Below, one piece after another: positions 21,886 through 32,945 of a stretch of 64,000 bases of DNA. The DNA lies in contig OZ023270.1 of the NCBI GenBank assembly GCA_964006375.1, positions 76,106,391 to 76,170,390 on the forward strand, read 5' to 3'. The stretch's first letter is position 1. Each line of letters opens with the position of its first letter. The notes beneath the pieces were generated by a model that did not search any database, was not told the origin of the DNA, and saw nothing but the letters and a program-made list of their open reading frames with translations. The translations under genes were made by a program, and so were the position numbers. Source of the stretch: Tillus elongatus. Its lineage: Eukaryota; Arthropoda; Insecta; Coleoptera; Cleridae.

Positions 21886-22285
21886 TTGTTTCTGCATTAA
21901 ACTACAGGAGTTATTTTTTTCATACATAGGTTCAGAATGACGTACTGAATGTAAAAACACAATATCCTTACAAATTAGGAGGGCGGAAGTGCCGCCATTT
22001 TGAGAAAAACCGTTTCGGCCTATATTTCCGTAACCGTGCAGTTTAGGCCAAAAATGGTAATGACCTTTATTGTAGATAATTGCATTTCTCATATTTTTTA
22101 ATAAGTTTTTTTTTTGTATCACTCACCGTTTACAACTTATACGACTATTAGCATTCATTTATTGACTTTTTTACCTATATCTTTGTTAATAATTGTTTAA
22201 AAAATAAAATGCTTATAACTTAACTTTTTAATCGACAAATTTTCTAGAACTTTTACTTAAACCTTTTTTTTCTCAAATTAATATT

Positions 22286-22414
22286 AGTGAATTTTCTTTA
22301 AAAAAATTCACTAATGAGGAGACCCCGACTTTTGAATTTTGAATTTTTTTTTTCAAATGTGCGCTAATTATGCCCCATAGAACACATATCCAGGGTCAGT
22401 TTCAATTTTTATAT

Positions 22415-22497
<83 letters not shown>

Positions 22498-22955
22498 ACC
22501 GATAACTAAAATAATAATAAGCCGATTTTGATTAAAGTTGGTGAATACCTTCCTTTTGCAAGTGGGTTGGATAAGGTCGTTAGCCAGGAAAATCGGCCCA
22601 GGTTTTTCCGGAAAATTTTGTGTTTTCTTTCGAAAAAAAATCACATCTCCGGAAATAACAAAGTAAGGGCAACAAAATTTGGTACGCCGGTTTATATCAT
22701 ACTAGATAAATTACCTACCAAAATTTAATTTTGTAGGTTGAAAGATAAAAAAGGTATAGGCATTTAAAGAACAATAAATTGGGGTTTTCCCCAAAACGTC
22801 AAACTCTCGATTTAAAACGTCAAAATTGGCAACATTTAGGCAAATAACCTGAAACTAATATAAGCTATAGAAAGAAAATGTTTTGCAAAGCCTGAAGTCT
22901 TAGCTTCAACCGTCATTGTCCTGCATTTTACTAAAATATTTCCAGAAAAATTTGT
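22286..22955 (-). mobile_element. ATHE inside the fold-back element
   Basis: Hairpin AGTGAATTTTCTTTAAAAAA at 22286, flank, (AT)n, then the body from CACACCGATAACT to ACTAAAATATTTCCAGAAAA. The far end is missing where the right arm of the fold-back starts. Confidence 0.78.
22418..22494. repeat. (AT)n core of ATHE
   Basis: AT tract in the standard ATHE position. Confidence 0.95.
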
Positions 22956-23433
22956 CGATTGAAAAGTGCAACATTTAACACGTCATAACCTTGAAAATAT
23001 TGATTTGAGAAAAAAAAGTTCTCAATAAAAATTGTAGGAAATGTGTCGATTTAAAAGTTATAAGCATTTTATTTCTTAAACAATTATTAACCAAGATATA
23101 GGTAAAAAAGTCTATAAATGAATGCTAATAGTCGTATAAGTTGTAAACGGTGAGTGATACAAAAAAATTATTTAACCAAAAATATCAAAAATGTAATTAT
23201 ATACAATAAAGGTCATTACCATTTTTGGCCTAAACTGCACGCTTAGGGAGATATAGGCCGAAACGGTTTTTCTCAAAACGGCGGCACTTCCGCCCTCCTA
23301 ATTTGTAAGGATTTTGTGTTTTTACATTCAGTACGTCATTCTGAACCTATCTACCAAAAAAATAACTCCTGTAGTTTAATGCATTATGGACAAGAGTAAC
23401 GGGCTCCTCTATTGCCTGTACTATAACGCATAT

Positions 23434-23976
23434 TCGGATTAATCCGTGGAGAAATTAATTAATACACACAGAGCAAAGAAAATGTTAACGACATTCAGGA
23501 AAGATAAAATAGAGAAAAAAATTGTTTGCCTATCTTTCGAACCGCGTATGACAAAGGGTCTCTAGAGCACTTTCAAGAAAGCCGATTTGCAGCTAACTTT
23601 TTCCACAAAAAATTATTTAAGAAATTTGTTAGGTAATACAAAAGAAAAAAATAAAGCCACTGAAATGTCAGGTATCTATGAGATAGGTTGTAAATATTGT
23701 AATCTTAAATACGTTGAGCAGACTAAGAGAACCATTGAGACCAGATTTAGTGAACATCTGGCACATTTGATATACGCCGGTGTAGACAACTCATACGTGG
23801 GACAGCAGTTGATATACGGTAGAGTAGAGAAGTCATGCGTGGCACAACGTATTTGGGATAATAACCACCATATCGATAAAGAAAATCTGAAACTTATCGA
23901 AAATGTTAGACATCCAGCTAAACTTGATGCGTACGAAAGTATTTATATTTCTAGGGCAATAAAAAATACCAAATAA
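23434..23976 (+). pseudogene. PLE GIY-YIG endonuclease part
   Basis: A 129-residue frame closes at 23976. It reads SGIYEIGCKYCNLKYVEQTK, then RTIETRFSEHLAHL, RIWDNNHHIDKENLKLIENV and KLDAYESIYISRAIKN. GIY, the zinc-type Cys pair (GCKYC), the catalytic Arg (in RTIETRF) and the final E-S-I-Y-I Glu are present. The second signature reads KYVEQTKR where Y-I/V-G-Q-T-x-R is usual, so the conserved Gly is replaced by Glu. The linker upstream (LSFEPRMTKGL, then STFKKADLQLTFST) has one stop. In active PLEs this domain nicks target DNA. Confidence 0.85.
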
Positions 23977-24016
23977 ACCGAGGCCGGCCACTGGTTTGTA
24001 GTCCTCTGTTTGCGCT

Positions 24017-24058
24017 CTGTCTTTGATGCGGATAAACAATCCGAAACCTGTTAGGTAA
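24017..24058 (+). ncRNA. Hammerhead-like motif after the PLE ORF
   Basis: CTTTGATGC is followed by stem II GGAT/ATCC with an AAACA loop, an intact GAAA, and a short stem III (ACCTGTTAGGT) with a possible GTA cleavage site. The CUGANGA box is degenerate (the last A is C). Hammerheads are documented in PLE terminal repeats, which fits the position. Confidence 0.55.
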
Positions 24059-24085
24059 AGTGATAAATCAAGTTCAAAAAAGTTC

Positions 24086-24757
<672 letters not shown>

Positions 24758-24849
24758 CCTCGTCCGGCAACTAAAATACAATACACAAAAAATTTACCTG
24801 CGATTTAGTTTCTCGGTATCGTGCTTTACCTAAGATTCAGTTTAGAAGG

Positions 24850-25010
24850 TGATATTAGAAGTGGATAGAATTTTTCATCTTCTTTGATGACGCTAATATT
24901 GTTAAGATAAACGATCGTCAGGTCTTTAAAGAGATGTGTTGTGGTGATTTGGGTTGTCGAAGTGCTCATCACAGGTTCCAATCTTCGCTTAGTAAATATG
25001 TTATAATTAT
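24850..25010 (+). mobile_element. Ribozyme-type repeat unit, single
   Basis: Contains TTTGATGACGCTAATATTGT, TAAACGATCGTCAGG and then GTGTTGTGGTGATTTGGG, TTCCAATCTTCGCTTAG. The same order occurs in the right halves of 14920-15115, 48302-48490 and 54572-54785. Here only a plus-orientation unit is present. The hammerhead-like core (24879-24924) has lost GAAA (GATAAAC). Confidence 0.6.
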
Positions 25011-25985
25011 CGTGATCATAAACATAGTAATTATAACTCAATTAAGACGTCTAGTAATTAGAAGTTTTCACTACTTTGATGTATACTTTTCCCCAAGTTA
25101 TCCTTAGCTGTAATATTCGAGCCAGCCAGCATCGCAGGTTATCCAACACGCCCGAGAAACAAACTTTGCCAGAATAAACAGTAATTTCCTTACCAAATTA
25201 CCAGACTTATTTGCAGAAAGCTACATTTTCGCTGGATACATAAAATTACTATGTATTTTGCTTAAAGTTCTGTTTGTATAATACACATTTTCCCCTGGAA
25301 ATTTCTTCAAGTTTCGCCTCCCTTTCATTCGGTTCACGTCTGCTAAGCAGTTCTGCCGTCTCGCTCTTGCCTCTTGACGTGGGCTTGTATTAAAACTGTA
25401 GATGTACTTTATAAATGGGAAACATTAAGCAAAATGTTAGGACGGTATTATAAAGGTTGCCTGGAAATTGCGGACTTATTTTAAAGGATTTAAGGAGCAG
25501 AATCCTTGCATGGGACCGAGCCAATAGAAATCTCAGGATTTTAATTGCATCTTAGGTTGCTTTTGTTTCCACCCTTAAATTATAGCAGCCAGCTACGAAT
25601 AACTTCACTTCTAGAACAGGACGGAATAAGGGAAGCAGTGGCGTGCGGGAAAAGGGACACGTTCAGTCGTTACCTTTCACACCTCATTTGTTTTTATGAT
25701 GTGGAGTTTTACGAGTCTTTCTTGATGGAATTTGTTAGCAGCGAAGCGAATTTCATTATGCAAAGTAAGATTTGAATGTGTTTGTCTATAGAAAACACCC
25801 TAGGCGTAACTTCTATTTATACAATCAATTAAAAATGTTAAATAAACTACCAACAGGCATGATCCACATATCAAAAATTGTCCAAAATTTCGCGGAGACT
25901 ACCTACAAAAAGGACTTAAATGAAATCTCTAGTGCTTATACGAGGAGGTGTTCAAAAGTATTGGTTTTATAACAAACAAAAAAAA
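25011..25985. other. No gene recognised
   Basis: Apparently single-copy. CAGTGGCGTGCGGG at about 25637 resembles a DNA-transposon terminus but no inverted partner was found. Confidence 0.4.
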
Positions 25986-26408
25986 TTCGGGACGCAGCAA
26001 GTGCGTTATGGTAGCGAATTTTCTTTAAAATATTTTTAATAGCAAATGTCTTTCTTCGATGAAAGCAGGCATCAAACTAGGTTGCCTATATAGTAGAAAC
26101 AATGTACCATATATCATCGAAATAACTTTATTGTGTAAAAATATATAAACATTTTTCAAAACTCTGGATGCAGCAAGTGTGTTATGGAAGTGAATTTCCA
26201 TAAAAATGTTTTTAATAGCAAATGCGAGCACGCATCAATCTGATTACCGGTATAGCCTATGTAGTAGAAACAATGTAATATATTTTATCAAAATTACTTA
26301 TGGTTTGAAAATATTCAAAGATTTTCCGAAAATAAACTTAAATGTTGGTTTGCTAACCAACAAAGCTTACGTTAATAGCAAATTGAGTTATTGAAATTTG
26401 AAGGATTT

Positions 26409-27167
26409 AATGAAAATTCGGTAAATTTGCAGATTAGCTCCCGAACGATTTTCAAAAAATTGTTTTCAGAAACATTACTAGGACCCCACCTGGATGCACA
26501 AACCACAAGAAAAAATTCTTGTTCACACCCAAGGAAGTTACGGGAGTGGGAGTGAATAGGGGTGCTGGGCGGGGTAGGTAGTAAAAAGTAAATATGGGCA
26601 AGAAATGCGAAGAAAACTGCTTGAAAGCTGTCTATTTGAAGCCATATCCCTATTAAATCCTGTCTACCCCGCGCAGCACCCCTATTTGCCCCAGGTCACG
26701 TAACTTCCTTGCGGGGTATGAACAAGAAATTTTTCGTGTGGTCGATTTGCGGCAAGGGCGGGGGGTTGGGGATGGCTACTTGGTCGTGGGGATTTTCCTT
26801 CCCCCTCGCGTACATACAACCACCCTCTCTGCATAAACCACAAAAAATGTCTTGTTCCTACTCGCCAAGGGAGTTACGGCACCTGAGGGGATAGGGGTGC
26901 TGTGCGGGGTTTAACGGGGATATGGCTTCAAGATGTGAAAAAGGCAGCTTGCAAGCCCATTTTATTTGCATTTTCTGCTCATATTTCCTCTACCTCTACC
27001 CCGCCCAGCACCCTTTCCCACTCCTGGTCCCGTAACTTCCTTGGGGTTGTGAACAAGAAATGTTTTTTGGGGTTTATGGATCAAGGGGGGCCCTAGGCAG
27101 GTTTCTGAAAACAGTTTTTTGAAAAGTGTTCCGGAGCTAAACTGCAAATCTACCGAAAGGCTCTTAC
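26409..27167. mobile_element. GC-richer fold-back element
   Basis: The outer ends are inverted: GGTAAATTTGCAGATTAGCT at the left and AGCTAAACTGCAAATCTACC at the right, followed inward by GTTTTCAGAAAC / GTTTCTGAAAAC. The interior repeats one segment several times in alternating orientation (CAAGGAAGTTACGG near 26512, CGTAACTTCCTTG near 26698, GGGAGTTACGG near 26869, CGTAACTTCCTTGG near 27032). The GC content is markedly above the surroundings. No ORF of known type. Confidence 0.75.
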
Positions 27168-27829
27168 TGCGTCCAGATCTTTTTCTTATAAACGCATCAT
27201 ATTTCGATAAAAAAAATGCAAAAATGCATTAACGAATTTGTTCTACGAAATCTAGCTACAAAAATTATAGACTGTTAAACCATAAACTTTACTAAACCTA
27301 CAGCGAAAGCATCAACTTAACTAAACTGACAGTCAAAGCATCAGAGAAAGAGTATATTTGAAATGAATATTCTGTAAATGTTTTAGTAAAATGAAGGGCA
27401 ATGACGGTTGAATATGAAACTTAAGGGTTTGCAGAACACTCTTCTTGCAACATTTTCTTTTCACAATCGGTATTTGTTTCATATTCTTTGCCTAAACATT
27501 GCCAATTTTGACGTTTAAAATTGCGAGTTTGACGTTTTGAGGAAAACTCCAAAATTTGTTCCTGTAACTGGCCATAATTTCTTTGTTTATAAAGATAGGA
27601 ACCTAGGTACAGGTACAGAGTTCACTCTTTATAATACACACACGCGTGCAAATTTTGGTTGCCCTTACTTTGTTATTTACGGAGATATGATTTTTTTTAG
27701 AAAAAGAAACACAAAATTTTTCAGGAAAACTTGATCCGATTTTCCTGGATAACGAACTTATCCAAGCCACTTGCAAAAGGAAGGTACAAATTTGATCAAG
27801 ATCGGTCCATTATTTTTTGAGTTATCGGT

Positions 27830-27833
<4 letters not shown>

Positions 27834-27919
<86 letters not shown>
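27834..27919. repeat. (AT)n core of ATHE
   Basis: AT tract in the standard ATHE position. Confidence 0.95.
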
Positions 27920-27923
<4 letters not shown>

Positions 27924-27989
27924 TCTTCTCATTAGCGATTTTTTTTTAATTTGCTAAAAACGCAATAATCTGTTAGAACAGCATTTTAT

Positions 27990-29450
27990 TTATTCATTAT
28001 GTATATTTGGAAAAGTGGTGTGCATGAAGGTGTGTGATTGCATGTGCGTATGTGTGTCTGGGCGTGCAAGCGATGGTGCGCGCGCGTATTTGTTTGAGCG
28101 GGTATATATTTCTGTGTATATCTATTATTTTGTTGTTGTTGGGAATGTCTACAGAGGTACGTAAAATTAACTTTTAGAATATTTTATAAATATCGGATAA
28201 TGCCTCTTATTATTATGATGAGGGGGCGGAGACTTTTATCGTGGCCTACTGCAAAATTTATAATGGTCAATAATTGGGAAAAGTTGAAGAGTTGAATCAC
28301 CCGAGCAAGATAAAGTCCGAAACATGTGTCGTGATTGTCTTTCCGAAAGCTCTGTGTAATATGTACCTTGAGAGGTTCAGCACACAAACAAGTTTTTCTG
28401 AACTTAAGTGCTATTGTTGTTTAGAGTTAATGTATATTACCATAGATTTTTACTAAATTGTAAAAAGGATTGTAGTAATTCTGCTTAAATGTTTTGTGGA
28501 TAAATAAATAGGTAAATCAATTGTTGTAATTGTTGTTATAGTTTCATTATATTTTGATGGAAATATTGACACTCATCACGTAGACATCTTGAAGACGTCA
28601 TATGTCATTTTTATGATTAAATAATTTTTTAATCAAAATATCATAACATAACAACGGATTTTAATTTGTAGTTGTAATGAATACGTATAAATGAACTAAA
28701 TTTACTCCTGTCTCGTGATTCTGTCAAGCAGCGAAACCGGTTACAAGGCATAATATAAACATTTGTAAAGCCAGAGAATGTCTCCACGTCTGTATTTAGT
28801 ATGGAAAAGTTTCACCAAGTTAGTGCCACAAGAATAAATGAACGTAAAATATTTCCTTACTTGTTTGTATTTGCCATACATTTTAGCTTATGCTGAATAC
28901 GTACGCCACTGAAGTGATAATATATCTAAAGTTGAGACATCAGAGAAAGGGTGGAAAGTTTCTTTCTATTCTGTCATACTGTTAGAAAGTTAGGGTGTAT
29001 CAATTTTAATAAGGAGTTGGGGGTATGATTTATAATGCATTTTAAAGTTGAATGCAAAACTGAATTACATCTGCAAGAATATTTGATTAAATGTGTATAT
29101 TCACCCTTAAATTAATGTGAATTGTAAATTCAGATCCAAGAGACATTTCAAAGTAGAACTAGATAGACTATTACATTATTACTGCCATTTTTAATGGTGT
29201 TAGACGTATTCCGTTTGATATATGTGTAATTAGCATATATGAAGACAGCAACTGTACATTAATTTAAAAAGTAAAATAATTGTAAAAGTTATATATCTCA
29301 TCTGGTATGTGAAAATCCAAGGAGTTAGTGTCATTTCAAAAGTTTAGATAATAGGTAGTTTTGGGAATTAAGCTGTTAAAATTTGCATCTCAGTACAAGC
29401 ACAAATTTGTCACTTATTTGTAATATTTGCAACATACATTTAATAATAAT
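27990..29450. other. GT-rich stretch, then unassigned DNA with ribozyme-like relics
   Basis: 28010-28130 is rich in GTGTG and GCGCGC steps. Two hammerhead-like relics lie at 28294-28337 and 28720-28755 (AGCAGCGAAACCGGTT). CACCAAGTTAGTGCCACAAG at about 28813 matches the left half of 14920-15115. No gene was recognised. Confidence 0.4.
28294..28337 (+). ncRNA. Degenerate hammerhead motif
   Basis: Stem I AATCAC (28295-28300) pairs perfectly with GTGATT (28331-28336). Between them lie CCGAGCA (in place of CUGANGA), TCCGAAAC with intact GAAA, ATGT and a GTC cleavage triplet. Two core changes predict loss of activity. Confidence 0.45.
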
Positions 29451-29508
29451 AAAAATAAATAAGGATAGGTTCCAAGAAAAAAGAATCCAACGAGAACCAG
29501 TTTGCCCA

Positions 29509-30482
29509 ATTAAAACAAAGCAATAGAAGTGTCATCGGCGTACATGAAGACTTTTCCGTCTTGTATAAATTGCCGCAAATCATTTACATAGAGTGTAAAC
29601 AAAAGTGGGCCAATGACACTTCCCTGGGGTGTGCCCATACTTACACTATATCTTTGGGAATTAATATTATTCGCTTTTACAAGTAACTGTCCGTTGGTGA
29701 GATACGAAAGTAGAAGGTCGTTGCAAGCGCCTCTTATCCCCAACGCCCACATCTTCTCCTTAACAAAAAAAAATTTACTGTGTCAAAGGCACGAGACAGG
29801 TCAAAAAATAAGGTCACCACAATGTAGTTGAGGTCCATTCTTTCATTTACATATTGAATGTATTCGATAAGGGCAGTTTCTGTAGAATGATCAGTTCTAA
29901 ATCCGTGCTGTGATGGTGATATAATATTATTAACGTTTAAAAACTTGACCATCCTTTTATGTACTGCCCTTTCTGTGATCTTTGAAAAAATGCTTAATAT
30001 AGAGATGGGACGATAGTTCTCCAAATTGACACTGTCTCCCGCCTTCAACACAGCAACAACCACAGCCAGTTTCAATATGTCAGGGAATTTTCCCAGACAT
30101 ATACAGGAATTTATAATCTTTGTAAGTGGCGCGGCAAGCTCAGCAGCTTGATTTTTTATTAGGAAGTTCGTTGATAATGTCAATAACTTCATATTCAGTT
30201 ACAGGTGTTATAAAAAGTGTTTTGGGCTTATATTGTTCGGCTGTGCAGCTATCAGACATCTGGCCCCCGAAATGCAACATGAGCTTCCTCTAAGCAACAC
30301 ATGAAAAATATCCGGCAAGTACCTAAGCAATTTCTACCCTAGTAGTTATATTTTTGTTTTCGTATAGTAAATTCGAAATGCAGTGCTCTTTACTAGGTTT
30401 GTTTTTCTTAAGATTAACAAGCTGCCATGGTGCTTTAGTTTTATTTAGGGTATTACAAATATAAGATGCTGTGTAGTTTTGT
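29509..30482 (-). pseudogene. Jockey/CR1-like LINE: reverse transcriptase half
   Basis: Minus strand: LGKFPDILKLAVVVAVLKAG, NYRPISILSIFSKITERAVH, ISPSQHGFRTDHSTETALIE, VVTLFFDLSRAFDTVN (motif A), GTPQGSVIGPLLFTLYVNDL (motif B) and FMYADDTSIALF (motif C). It stops just after motif C, so the RT thumb and the 3' end are missing. There is a frameshift in the A-run at about 29762. It belongs with the endonuclease half at 31713-32945; an ATHE splits the two. Confidence 0.88.
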
Positions 30483-30486
30483 TTTT

Positions 30487-31712
30487 AGTGAATTTTCTTT
30501 AAAAAAAATTCACTAATGAGGAGATTCCGACTTTTGAATTTTGAAAAATTTTCTTCAAAAGAGCGCTAATTAGGCCCCCCAGAACACATATCCGGGGTCA
30601 GTTATCATAAAATACATAACTCAAAAAATAATGGGCCGATTTTGATTACTTTTGGTGAATAAATTCATTTTGCAAATGGGTTAGATAAGTTCGTTAGCCA
30701 GGAAAATCTGCCCAGGTTTTCCCGGAAAATTTTGTGTTTTCTTTCGAAAAAAAAATTATATCTCTGGAATTAACAAAGTAAGGGCAACCAAATTTGATAC
30801 GCGGGTTTATGTCGTTATAGGTAAGTTACCTACCAAAATCTGGCTATGTAGGTTAAAAGACAAAAAAGTTATAGGCATTTAAAGAAAAATAAATTGGGGT
30901 TTTCCTCAAAACGTCAAAGTTGCGATTTAAAACGTCAAAATCGGCAACATTTAGGCAAATAACTTGAATCTAATACGGGCTATGGAAATCAAAGGTCTCA
31001 AGAAGGATGTTTTACAAACCCTGAAGTCTTAGTTTCAACCGTCATTGTCCTTCATTTTACTAAAATGTTTCCAGAAAATTCATTTCAAATAGACCCTTTC
31101 TCTGATGCTTGGCAGTAGTCTTAGCTATAGAATTTATTGTTTAATGGTATATAATTTTTGTCGAATTTTCGTAAAAAATCAATAAAGCTCAATATATCCG
31201 TTATTATACAAGATATGAAAAAAATTTGTATATATTAATTATAGGGTGTCTTGAGCTACATCTTAAAAAATATTTCTACAATCACAGGGTGGCCCATTAG
31301 TCGTTGGTGATACATTTTTTTTTAATCAAACACGCCTTATGTTATTGCATTTTTGCATTTTCCATCGAAATATAATGCATGTTTGTAAGAAAATAAATTC
31401 TAGATGCATCAAGTGCGTTATGGTAGCGAATTTTGATCAAATGCTTCATATTTGAATAGCCCAATTTGCTATTAACCTAGAAGGTTGACCACAAAACGAG
31501 TTTTGCCGGGAACACTTTAAGTTTGCTTCTGGAAATTTTTGTACATTTTCACACAATATAGTTATTTTTATGAAACATGGCACATTGTTTTTACTATATA
31601 GGTTATACTGGTAACCAAAATTGATGCCTGATTTTTAACAATGAAAACACACATATTTGCAACAAAAACCATTTTATGTAAATTCACTACCATAACGCAC
31701 TTGCTGCGTCCA
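30487..31712 (-). mobile_element. ATHE, long form, inserted in a LINE
   Basis: Hairpin AGTGAATTTTCTTTAAAAAA at 30487, flank with GGTCAG, then directly ACTCAAAAAATAATGGGCCG: the (AT)n core is absent. The body is closely similar to 8932-9740, and the terminal module 31400-31712 ends CTTGCTGCGTCCAGA. It interrupts a LINE ORF between LIKQEN and NYTASYICNTLNKTKAPWQL. Confidence 0.8.
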
Positions 31713-32945
31713 GAGTTTTCCTGTTTAATTAGGCTATTTACCTCGGCTTTCATTACTTTATACATAGCGTTAATCTCCCCCTCTCCGGATTGTTTTCGCA
31801 TTGAATTTAAAAGCCTTAGGTCATTAAGTTTTTGTTGCAGATTTGGTGAAAACTTGATTCGATATTTTACGTTAAAACCGGAATTTAGAACTTTTTTTAG
31901 TTTTCGTACAAGCTACCTCAAAGCACCAGACAAAAAATCTTAAATGCCATGTCTACATCCTCAATTTCACTTAAATTGAAATCGTATTTGCTCGCAAAAT
32001 GAGTTTTAAATTCGTTAATTGTCATTTCATTTAGAGATCGAAAGACAATTTCTCTTTTAGCCTCTATGGAAGAGTGGCCAATTTCGTTTGCTACGGGAAA
32101 CGTAACTGCCTGAGCGTAATGGTCCGAGATTCCTGGATCAAAATTGTCTACAACAACACCCTCAATATTTGTTAATACATAATCAATGCTACTACTACTC
32201 AAGATGTCACCCGATCTAAAGACCCTTGTCGGAGTATTAACAAGAGAAGTTAAATTGTAAGAATGAAATAGATCGTCTATTATTTTATAATCAAGCGATC
32301 CATCCTTATTTATGTTGAAGTCACCTGTTACATAAACAAATTTGTATCTCTGAATAACAGTTTTAATGAGTTTACACAATATGTCGCAAAATAGCCCAAA
32401 GTTGCCTGCAGGCGACCTATAAATATTAACAATACATGTCTGTTTATCATATAGTATAGCAGCACATTCAAAATCAAGCTCAACTGAAAGTCTATTTAAA
32501 TAAGCCAATGGTTTACATTTCTGTACAGACGCTTCAGTGGCGAAAATAATTGACCCACCATGTCGGTGGATCGTTCGTACAAATGCATCGACTTTGACAT
32601 AACCATCAAGAGCCACAGCATTACAATTTGATTGTGTTAACCAATGTTCACAGATACAACTAAATCGCGATTTCGCTCTTTCAAGAAACAGTTCTAAAAT
32701 ATTAATTTTATTTGTTAAACACGGAATGTTTATATGCAGCAAGTATATCTGCCTGTTTGCGTCAGAAAAGTTAAAAACATTGCTACTTACTGTTGTGATT
32801 TCATTATTTAGTCAGACGTCACAGTCACGATGTAATTGTATCATGGGGATTTTATTGGTGCGGTATGCTGTGAGTGATGTACCACAGGTAATATCTGTTG
32901 TCAGCCATGGTGATATTTCGCGTCCTTTCTTTGGCCGTTTCTTCT
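31713..32945 (-). pseudogene. Jockey/CR1-like LINE: endonuclease half
   Basis: A 274-residue open frame (32742-31918) plus flanking frames. Endonuclease (APE-type) motifs: CICEHWLTQSNCNAVALDGY with the Glu of the metal site, VNIYRSPAGNFGLF, FVYVTGDFNINKDGS with the Asp-Phe-Asn, SSIDYVLTN and the terminal Ser-Asp-His in PGISDHYAQ. The upstream frame (RPKKGREISPWLTTDITCGT) extends to about 32945 across one stop. The linker toward the RT reads FSPNLQQKLNDLRLLNSMRK after a frameshift near 31925. The endonuclease itself looks intact. Confidence 0.88.

Larger units (their letters stand above)
21863..23433. mobile_element. Fold-back element inserted in the PLE
   Basis: The left arm (about 21863-22285) and right arm (about 22956-23433) are inverted copies of one another over roughly 420 bp. 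Shared pairs include GTACAGGCAATAGAG / CTCTATTGCCTGTAC, TAAACTACAGGAGTTATTTT / AAAATAACTCCTGTAGTTTA, GGAGGGCGGAAGTGCCGCC / GGCGGCACTTCCGCCCTCC, and CACTCACCGTTTACAACTTA / TAAGTTGTAAACGGTGAGTG. An ATHE fills the centre. No transposase is visible. Confidence 0.8.
20440..24062 (+). mobile_element. Penelope-like element with nested insertions
   Basis: In order: a terminal-repeat segment at about 20440-20530 (GCCGTCAGTTGCAAAATAAA, TACCGAGCTTTCGGAA); RT relic 20845-21885; fold-back insertion about 21863-23433; RT-to-endonuclease linker and GIY-YIG domain 23434-23976; and a hammerhead-like 3' motif at 24017-24058. Reading across the fold-back the protein continues (FPLSKSR...IKNVAKYNSTGNRE, then AKKMLTTFRKDKIEKKIVCL). 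PLEs encode exactly this RT plus GIY-YIG pair. Multiple stops and frame changes make it inactive. Confidence 0.87.
25989..27957 (+). mobile_element. ATHE, long form, with nested fold-back
   Basis: GGGACGCAGCAAGTGCGTTA at 25989, a partial repeat of that end at 26166 (GGATGCAGCAAGTGTG), then an insertion at 26409-27167. The body then continues from TTACTGCGTCCAGAT to the GAGTTATCGG box, (AT)n 27834-27919 and a shortened hairpin end (TTCTCATTAGCG...TTTGCTAAAA). Confidence 0.72.
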
